NCBI RefSeq assembly: GCF_026262505.1
Contig: NC_067203.1
Span: 14,954,392-15,018,391, forward strand
DNA: 64,000 bases
From: Trichomonas vaginalis G3
Taxonomy: Eukaryota; Parabasalia; Trichomonadida; Trichomonadidae
Reading direction: 5' to 3'
Shown piece after piece: positions 26,291 to 35,900 of this stretch (the stretch's first letter is position 1; every line of letters starts with the position of its first letter). The notes under the pieces are model-generated. The model was not told the DNA's origin, ran no database searches, and saw only the letters and a list, made by a program, of their open reading frames with translations. The position numbers and the translations under genes were made by a program.

Positions 26291-26630
26291 TTAGACAGTA
26301 TTCTGATATTTAATTACCTGAATTTTTCATTTTCTTGATTGTTTCTTCGTTGCAAATCTCAAAATAAATTTTTTAGATCAATGAGGTGAAAACAATATCT
26401 TCTTTCGCAAGAGAAAAAATGAATCGTCGTCTATAATTTAAAGTTTTTATTGCTAAGAATTTGTTTGAAAATATCAATCCCAAGTTTTTAGAAACTAGTT
26501 TGAGTTGATTTGATCGATTTCATTGAAATGTTTTGCATTGGAAACATGAGAAGTCAAGGCATTCAATAAACTTCTCATGCTTGAAAACATCTTTACAAAA
26601 TTTCGGTTTTGTAGGTAATTTTTTAATATA

Positions 26631-26705
26631 TTAAGAACGGGACTCCGAATTGTAAATTCAGTGCTTGAATAGCTGCATTGCGGATGTGCAGTGAAACGTT
26701 CTTAA
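26631..26705. ncRNA. candidate small structured RNA
   Basis: TTAAGAACG (26631-26639) pairs with CGTTCTTAA (26697-26705), enclosing a hairpin GAATT-GTA-AATTC (about 26647-26659) and a second arm CTGCA...TGCAG (about 26673-26691). A closed three-way layout with locally higher GC in an AT-rich spacer. It could equally be a small decayed element. Strand unknown. Confidence 0.3.
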
Positions 26706-27570
26706 AATACTCTCTATATCCAAGAAATTACAAATATTGTTTAATATAAAAACACAAATGTGTTTATGATTGATTCATATGGAATGATAAACTAAATTCA
26801 ACTCATATATAATTATAAAAATGTGAATGTTCTTTCCATTTGAATGTTTCCTTTGATCTAAACAATGTTTACAAGCATATTTCATCTGCATATGTTTGAA
26901 AGATAAGATCAAGATCAAATAAAATCCTTATCTAATCCTTGTTAAAAAAAATATAAAAACTGCTCTCCATTGGACTTTAGAGAAAGGCAACAATCAAAAT
27001 TGTTAAATATCTCCATTACTTGATTAAATATATAAGTGGATGCAATAATCTAACCCGATATTCTCTAAAAAATTTGTTTTGCTCGAAATTAGAATTCAAT
27101 TATTCTAGTTTTATCCGTAAATAATAGAGAGACTAGTGCTAAATAAAGGACAAGAACGGAAATAATATTGGAACTATGTGTAAATATTTACAGTTGGTTT
27201 TATGAAATGTTACAGTTGGATTGAAAAATCGATGAAATTTTCATAGGATTTCAAAAGTCCAAAGACAATGAAAACAGTAATGAATGGATGTCGTTAATGT
27301 GTATATCCTTATTTCGCAAACAATCATTCCGAAATCCTAAATATTGTTATTCCGCAAAAGATGCCAAACAAATAAAAGTAGTAAAGTTATACCTTTCATT
27401 ATATTTATAATATATTTTATCAATTAAGGCGAACATGTGATTTAAAATCGCCAAATCATCAGAATTTGAATCGAAATCAAAATTATATCCTTTCATTCTT
27501 AGAACAAAATCCAACTGCGTAAATATTTACATTTAATGCCATTTTAACGTTATGGAAGCATTCACTTTAA

Positions 27571-29332
27571 TGGGGAGAAGCTTCCTAAACTTTTTAATCC
27601 CATAAATATGGTCATTATCTGGAATAAAGAGTTAAGCGTCATATGTCACTTTTTGTACTAAGGAAACATCGACTTTATGCGTTATGACTTTTCGATGAGG
27701 AAACAAGTGTTCACGTATTATAAACTTCCTTATTCCAATAAACCGACTCTAAACATAATTAATTCTAAGCATGATAATGGTCTCTTTTCTATGATAACCA
27801 AATCAATTTGGTTATCATAGTAAAGCACCAAAAACTGGAATAGGAATAACCGCACTTAAACAGGAATAGGCAGTGTGGAAACTAGAGAAGACTCAACTGA
27901 TTTTTTAAGCAACTCTTCTTGCCGATTCAAATCTGCTTTGCTAATCATTGTATATTACTATATTCTGATTAGGATACTTTAACGCTTGATGCATGCACAT
28001 CATTCTTTTAGCTGATTTCTAAAATACAATCTTCTATTAACTTTGAAATTTCTTCAAAAGTTATAGTAATTCCATAGTTCATTCGTAAAATGTTATTAAA
28101 TAGCTCTGACTATTCCTTTGCACGCAAAATGAGGTAGTATTTTTTGAATTTTTTACTCAAAATAAAACAAAATCTACCCAATTTTATACCACTAAAGCCT
28201 ATATTGACACACACATATATAAATCTCTATTGTTATAAGATAAATTTGAAAAAATAAATTTTTTTCCTAAAATGTAAAATTATACTTGTATTCAAAGAAA
28301 GTAGATCGTTTATAAGGAAGGTATTATATATTTGGGGAGAAAATCCCTTACAATATACAAAAATATGAAAGAATATTCAATCATCAGGAAAGAGCTTAGT
28401 ACTAACCATTTGTGAGACGTTCATATAATATCTTTTTCCTTTTTGGGGTTTTTAATCGGATTATCCATTTCCCTGCATTGACTTTAATTCATTCTTGATG
28501 ATCTGAGTATACATGATCATTATCGAACGTTTGCCATACTCTTCCACAGTTAATGATTGCTGAAAAATGAATAGTACTGAATAACAGCTGGAATTTCATA
28601 AGTATTTTGCGTATTTATACTGATTTAAACATGAAATACTCATACAAAATGCAAAGTTTTTAAAAACAATCAATAAAAGATTTTAAATTAGATAAAATAT
28701 CATATGTCACTTCTTTTTTCATCTGGATAATAAAATTGATAAATTTTTTTCTAATTAAAGATAAAGATGCATTTATAGTAGTAGAAAATTAATTTCTAGA
28801 CTAACGCTTGTTTATTGTCACCGTTTTAAGTCTAAATTTATAGGAAATGGTTATTTTATTATGCATTAAAAGTTCTTCTATAAAATTAACATTAAAATCA
28901 TCTTTCGCCTAAGAGTAATAACAAGGTTATGCAAATTTTATTGAAAATAGTACGAGAATTTTGTTTGAAAATATAATATGGTTAAAAATAGGGAATGGAT
29001 GTATGAATGTTCCATATTTATTTTATCCGAGTTGCTTCATGATTCCATATTGCCGATTCCTATTCCAGTTTTTGGTGCTTTACTATGATAACCAAATTGA
29101 TTTGGTTATCATAGAAAAGAGACCATTATCATGCTTAGAATTAATTATGTTTAGAGTCGGTTTATTGGAATAAGGAAGTTTATAATACGTGAACACTTGT
29201 TTCCTCATCGAAAAGTCATAACGCATAAAGTCGATGTTTCCTTAGTACAAAAAGTGACATATGACGCTTAACTCTTTATTCCAGATAATGACCATATTTA
29301 TGGGATTAAAAAGTTTAGGAAGCTTCTCCCCA
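27571..29332. mobile_element. 1.76-kb element with 277-bp inverted terminal repeats
   Basis: 27571-27847 and 29056-29332 are near-perfect inverted copies, beginning TGGGGAGAAGCTTCCTAAAC on each outer side. Each arm contains its own 32-bp palindrome (CTATGATAACCAAAT and its complement; 27789-27820 and 29083-29114) and a TGTCACTTTTT motif. The 1.2 kb between them has no long frame, so the element is non-autonomous or has lost its transposase. Clear target-site duplications were not found. It belongs to the fold-back type by structure; family not assigned. Confidence 0.75.
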
Positions 29333-30987
29333 ATTATTGATGAGAAATCCAAATCAAAATATATAATTATAGATTTAAATTTGAAAACAAATCATGTGGA
29401 TATTATAATATGGATTTTATTAATAAATCTACATCATAATAACAATTCTGTTCAGTTTCCAACGATTGTTTTTTCAAAAATCCGAAATTTAGAAAATTAC
29501 TTTTAGAACATGTTGAGGTTTGTTGTAAGTATGATTATTTAAAGGATAAAAATCAGAGTTTTCAAGTTGATTCGTTTTCTTTGTTGTCACTCTCAAAGTA
29601 ATTTTTTGATATGATTAAGCTCGTTTAGTATAATTATCGAATATATTATCATTTGGGCTTTGATATAAAAAATCGATCATTCTTTCAATTCGGGCTTTCA
29701 AATTTCCGATATTAAGAATTTTTCATGATATAACAATTAAGAATTAAATAGTGAGAAACTGCTCAAAATAATTGAATACTTTACAAATTAACTGATAGTT
29801 AAAAATTTGACCGACCATGGGACTTTTCTTGATGAAATAGCATATTTGCTGTATACAGAATAGGATTTTGAAGGTGGCATAATTAATTTTTATGAAATAG
29901 TTTGATCAAATATCAACAAAAAGTTTAATCGCATTTATTGTAATTTTATAATATACATGAATAAATGAAAAAACTGCGAAATTTTGTGAAATTTAAAATA
30001 AAGAGTAAAAATGAAAATCATTATGGATTAAGTATTTAGCATCGCCTGATATTTTTAAGACCTATCTCAGGAAATGTAAGAATGGATAAAACTATCGCTT
30101 TCAAATCTTTCGCAAGTGGAAGTAATTTTCGCACTGAACGACTTAATCAGCTTTCTATATGATTATGTTGATATAGTCATATGAAGTATACAGAAATGGC
30201 TGCTATTTTTTGTACTAACAACATATTCAGAGCTAATTCCTTTAAAAAATTAGGAATTTTTGATGAGTACAATAACCAATTGAGAATATGATAAGATTCA
30301 CAGTGAAAATGTATATTAAAGAATTTCAAATTGAGCATTAATTCAATATTAGCGCTTTTTCTGATAATGTCACGGGTCATTGGAAAAATATTCTTCTATA
30401 TCATGAGATATGTTTATATATCATAAAATCGATTTTGATTTTAATATATAGAATTAGATACTCACAACTTTTCTGAGACAAACGCTAATTTCTTATCAAA
30501 GTTCACAAAAATCATCACGGTGTTCAGAAAAAATATAAAATGCACTAATATCCAGAATCTTGTGTCTAGCAATATTACAAATTTTTCATATTTGGCAAGA
30601 TTTTTTAATTCAAATTATTCAATTTGTTTAAGATTATTATCAACATTTATATATATAAGGAATACAATAGTTTTTACCGATTTTCATCAACTTGTAATAA
30701 TCCTCTCAAATTTCTAAATAAATTCAATAAAAAACCCAATCATTTCTCATAACTCCTAATTTTTAATAAAGTGATTGTGATAAGGCATGCAATCACATTT
30801 TCACTAATAACTCACAGTTTATCGATTTTGATTGAGCTAAAATCATTCCATTCAAAAAAATTCAATTAAAATTGGGGTATGATTTTATCATATATCCCTG
30901 ATTATTTTTCACCCAATTTGTCCCAAGACTTTCAATTTTTGAATGGATTTCAAATTTTCAATGAAATTCATAAATCATTTTTCCTAA
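29333..30987. other. intergenic, AT-rich
   Basis: No gene recognised. It contains the second copy of the 119-bp repeat, listed separately. Confidence 0.5.
29948..30067. repeat. 119-bp dispersed repeat, copy 2 (solitary)
   Basis: Essentially identical to 2953-3071, same strand, but here not attached to Polinton sequence: after GACCTATCT the flank reads CAGGAAATGTAAGAATGG. It is either a solitary Polinton end or a short independent repeat. Confidence 0.75.
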
Positions 30988-31339
30988 ATGGGTAAAGGCC
31001 GCAAGATGTTCCGCAAGAAAGCTTCATGGATCACATACCGTGAAAGCGTCGGTGAAGCCTTCTACCAACTTAACCAAAAGAGTGAACTTGTTAACAAGAC
31101 AACTCAATGCATTCCCATATGATACATTTATGGCAAGTGAGCCAGAATCAGACGGAAAGAAGCTCGACTACACATCCATGAACCCAATCGATGTTGAAAT
31201 GTTCACTGATATATTTGGTGGATCAGCTTCCGATTTCAACATTGGAGTTCCAAAATATGTTAATGAAGACTCATACTCTGCAAAGGGAATGAACTTCTGG
31301 GTATCTGGCTTCGAAATAGAGCCATTACTCTTCTTATAA
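30988..31339 (+). pseudogene. small broken host gene, unknown (MGKGRKMFRKK start)
   Basis: An ATG at 30988 opens 44 codons beginning MGKGRKMFRKKASWITYRES and stopping at 31120-31122. The adjacent frame from about 31040 reads on as RQLNAFPYDTFMASEPESDG and SMNPIDVEMFTDIFGG to 31339. The two frames overlap and look like one protein with a one-base frameshift. The leader TTTTCCTAAATGGG is nearly the same as that of the ribosomal eS8 gene at 40826. The very basic start resembles a small nucleic-acid-binding or ribosome-related protein, but the rest is acidic. Not recognised. Confidence 0.4.
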
Positions 31340-31727
31340 TTGTTTTTTAGTATATAAACAATATTACGCATAGTAGTTCTATCTTAATTAGCCGACTATT
31401 TTTCTCAAATTTGTAGAAAATGACACTCTTTTAAATTTTGTCTTTCGATTGCATTTATTGTAATTAACAATAATTTAAATTGAACTTGAGCAAAAATCCA
31501 AGTCTAATTTAATGCAAATTCGATTACTCTTTATAATATTAAATAATCTGGTGAATTGGATCTATTTTCTTATGACAAAATGTTTCGGCTATTAATTTTG
31601 TGTTTTCTATGCATATTTAAAGAAATTAATTCCTAAAATATGATTATTAGTAAATATTTTTGAAGGATATGAATCTCCATGACATGTATATTTATGATCT
31701 TAAATACGGAAAATTCCACAGAAATAA
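31340..31727. other. intergenic, nothing recognised
   Basis: AT-rich spacer before the BspA-like fragment; no frame or repeat recognised. Confidence 0.4.
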
Positions 31728-32423
31728 CTCTATTGGGGCTGCACGCCGATAATACCGAGACTTTTTTTCGAAAATGATGATGATTTTTCAGTAACGTCAA
31801 TTGTTATTGACGATGTTACATATACACTCATCTCTTCATATTATATTGTAGGAGTTAAAACTCCTTTTAGAACATGTGCTGATGTTGAAAGTAAAGTTAT
31901 AAATTGCACCCTTCAACGACAAATTAATGGACTCCCTGTTAGAAAAGTTTCTTCGTATGCTTTCCAGTTCCATAAAGCACTACAATCTGTTTATATTCCA
32001 AATACGATTAATGAATTGGGTTTTGATTGTTTCGGATACATCTCAACTTTGATTGATGTCCAATTTGAGGAAAATTTCGATCATGCTCTTATATTTAACC
32101 AAGGAGTTTTCGTTAATGCGACAAGTTTGAGAACAATTCAAATTCCAGCTACTTCAATTCTTAATTATCATTATGTGTTCTATCACACTCATTTAAATAT
32201 GCTGTTTTTCTGTGGGATCAATGATATTGATAGCTTAACTTTTACAAATGAGCCAGATACTATTGTGCTGAATCGATACTACAAAGGTAATACATTTGGA
32301 GGAATATCTACAATCTCTAAGATATTAGTTTGTGATACTCATGTCTGCAAATCAAGAAATAATTATTGTATATATAGAACTAGTTTGGCATTTTCCTATA
32401 TATATGTTTTTGTATTATTGTGA
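31728..32423 (+). pseudogene. BspA-like leucine-rich-repeat surface protein fragment
   Basis: The open frame lacks an ATG near its start but encodes typical trichomonad BspA-like (LRR_5/TpLRR) sequence: VIDDVTYTLISSYYIVGV, INGLPVRKVSSYAFQFHKAL then QSVYIPNTINELGFDCFGYI, TLIDVQFEEN, TSLRTIQIPAT. It ends with a short hydrophobic segment (LAFSYIYVFVLL). BspA-like proteins are surface proteins implicated in host-cell contact; usual members are longer and have a membrane span with a cytoplasmic tail. The missing start suggests a truncated copy. Confidence 0.65.
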
Positions 32424-32931
32424 TTATATTTTAAAAATTAAAACATTATATTTTGTTACTTTTTGAAAGATTCTTTTTTCATTAGAAGATTAATTTAAGC
32501 TATATCATGAAAAAATACATCGTATCGTATATTGATTTAGGAGGATTCTAATAACATATAATTATTCTGAGAAATTTCCACTGGATGTTTCTCACCTGTT
32601 TTTGATGGATAAATCTTCACATGATATGTTATGGTAATTCATTGAGCAAATTCAAAGTCTCTCCTATAACGTTATAAAGATATGAAAATATTCCTTGTCT
32701 TTCAACATAATGCATTAAAAAGTCATAATTATGCGTGAACTGAGTCAATAAATTGTAAGTGATCTTTTGATATGAGTGGGATAATATGTTTATTTTTTGC
32801 AGTATGAGCAACAAAGATCGACATATTGAGCAGTTCTTTTTTCCTTAAATATTCGTTATTTTTCAACTAAACATATATAAACAAAGCATTTATTTATAAA
32901 AAAAATGCAATTACAAAACAAAATTAAAAAG
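32424..32931. other. intergenic, nothing recognised
   Basis: AT-rich spacer between the convergent BspA-like fragment and the giant minus-strand gene. No repeat or gene recognised. Confidence 0.5.
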
Positions 32932-35900
32932 TTAAAGCTTAATTACAACAACTTTTCCTGTTGCGAGGACAATTACAGCGCAATCGTATTTCTTAACGTA
33001 ATAAAAAGAAACAATTCTATGTTTTGAAATATAAATGGTTCTTTTCTCCATAGATAAAGCATCAATCAAAATAATTTCATTTCCATCAGTTACGACAGCA
33101 GCAGTTTCTCTTCCATTCCAATCAGTGAAACTGTACAACGAAGTCACAATTGAATTAATGAAAAGAGAATTAATCAAACTTCCTTCAATAGTAAATGAAG
33201 AAATTCTGAAAGATGATGAAGAACCATCATTATCTTTCGACAAAACAATGACGAAATTCAAATGTGGAGTCATAGTAATCATATCCGGAATTCCCTGCAT
33301 AGAAATGGAATTCATTATTACTCCACTTGATGAAAGAATTTGGACATAATTCTTAGATCCAATCAAAACAAAACAACCATCAATGTTTGTGCATAAACTA
33401 CTACAAATACTTGCACAATAATAAGGAATTCGACTGACAAGTTTTCCATCATATAAAAAGTCAACTTGTGACCCGGAAATCGAATAATCCCATTTCCTTT
33501 TCGGAAAAGAATTCGATCTTTCAATCAATGAATTTTCAAAATCAATCATATAAACTCTGTTTCCTGTGACAATGTTTATTGTCTTATATCCGTAAATTGA
33601 CACACTTTTTGATGGATCAATTTTTATCCTTCCTTCAAAATGGTTTATTGGTTTAACCGCTAACGGTTTTGACAAAATTTTATATTCAAAGATTTGAGAT
33701 GAATTTACAATTGAAATGAATTCATTAATATCTTTGAATTTGTTTGTTATTTGGAGCATTTCAGTCAAAGAAAGTAAATCTTTGTTTTTCGTGGAAAATG
33801 TCAGATTTCCTTTCTTGTTTACAAACGGTTTTTCAACGATACCTTGTGTTACTCTCAAATTCCATAATAATTCACAATTTGTCAAATAATTCGATGTCCA
33901 TTTCGACATGATTTTGTCTATGAATTTTTCACATGTTTTTTCACTTAAATTAGGTATTCTTTGTGTCACTTTTTCTATCGTCTGACGATCAACGATTAAT
34001 TTTAGAAAAGCACCATTTTTGAAACTTATTGTCACGAAGTCATTGAAGACTTTGAAAACAGTTATTAATTTAATGACGAAATTTTTGAAATAATTTTCAT
34101 CATTTGTTATAGAAATAAAAGAATCATTCATATACAATTTCACAGATATCTTTTTGTTTTTCTCGTCAAGAACAAAAACATCACCGATAAAATCTGACGG
34201 TTTTCCTATCATCGTGCCATGTGAAGTCAATTTCTCTATTTCAGAAATTTTGTAAAATTCTTTGAAATTTTCAAAAGGAGCACCTATAAAAGTAACACTT
34301 TTCATTTTCTGGTTGAATTCGTTTTCATAAATAACAGTCTTAGAATTCTTGATCACTTCACTTAACGATAGATTTTGGAACTTTTGGATATGAGTAAATT
34401 TAAGGTTAGTTTGTGAAGTGACTTCCAAAACCTTAAATAATTCTTCTGGTTTCGAAATTGCTTTGGTTGATTCGTCCATGAAATAAACATCAACTTTTTT
34501 GATTTCTTCAGCTAAATTGTCATCAGAAGAAATCTGACTATTTTTGAAAAATGTCAGATCTTTTATCGAAATCAGATTTGCAACAAATTCTCTGACGTTT
34601 TCCGGCCGTGATTTGATGTCCCAGTTCGTTTTACAGAAAAAGTGTTTTTTTGACAATTTTCTGAACGATAAAATATTTTTAAAACCGTTTTCTAATTCTT
34701 CTTCAAGTAAACATTGGATAAACCTTGATCTGAAGTATTCAGGATTGATACCTATTGCGGATCCAACAACACCAATCATTTCAAAAATGAAAATCCAGTT
34801 ATTATCATCTGTTGTTGACAAAATTTTCAACATTTGGTCGGAAGTTTCGAAATTTTCCGAGAAAACAGATAAACAAATCCAAACTAGTTTCTTCAGATCA
34901 GAAACTTCTTCTTTGATGTTCTTCTTATTAAGTAAAAGTGATAAAAATTGAAAAGATTTTTTGGATCTAAACAACAAATAAAAAACAGCCCAATATGAAT
35001 TTGATGAATCCAAAATTTCCAAAAATTCTTTTTCAGTAACATCTCTTTCAACGACATCTACTAAAAGATTCAAGAACTGGTCATCGTTTAACTGGAAATC
35101 TTCTGAAAACAATGTGAAAATGGAGTATTCCGAAATGATCGAACTTTTCAATGAAAACAAAGTTCTTAAAATTGACAAAAATTCATCTTTTTGGAAGAAT
35201 TCTTTGTCTATTTTCTTGATACCGTTAAATGTCATCAAAATAAGCTGTGTTTGGTATTTTTTAAATTCAGGTGAAGTCAAAAGTGACACAACTCCTTTCA
35301 AACAGTCCAAATCAAATTTAAGATTTGTACAAATGTCTGTGAATATCTGTACATGACTAGATAAATCTTTTTCTTTGAATTTTTCAACGGTTTTCGTCAA
35401 AGAATATAAAAATAATTTGAATTGGAAAATGGTCGGATAAAATAATAAATAAGGAGGTATCAAATATTTTTGCCAATGTTTCAAGACCGACAAAAGGTCA
35501 TTCTCATCATTACAAAGTAGCCAGACATCAATATTCAACAAAAATGAAACAATCATTTGTTGTTTCAATTTTTCATTTGTCAAATTTTGAAGCACGTTAT
35601 AAGTTTGCATGTAAACTACAGAATTTATCCAATTCTTGTTTGTCATGTTCTGGAGTATGATAGAAAACATCTCGAAACCTCTTATATTTGCGAAATGTTT
35701 CTGTGCTTGGCTTGACGACAAAACAATTTCATACAAACATTGTAAAGAAATCGTGAAACATTTGATGTCGTTTGTTTTGTCGCAAGCAATGAACATTGGA
35801 AGGAAAACACAGGTGTCAACATTCTTGGAAAGAACGGAAACGAAACTACTCGGTTTAGTTATGTTCTTGTTTGACTTTGTAAATGAATACAAAAGTCTGT

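Larger units (their letters stand above)
25774..27570. other. gene-poor intergenic stretch
   Basis: About 1.8 kb of AT-rich sequence upstream of the CCDC39 gene. It holds a 50-codon orphan frame and a short structured sequence (listed separately). Nothing else recognised. Confidence 0.5.

Noticed and set aside
28961-29506. Two plus-strand frames in the fold-back element
   Set aside because: One crosses the inverted arm and the other starts within it; no transposase motif and no protein-like composition.
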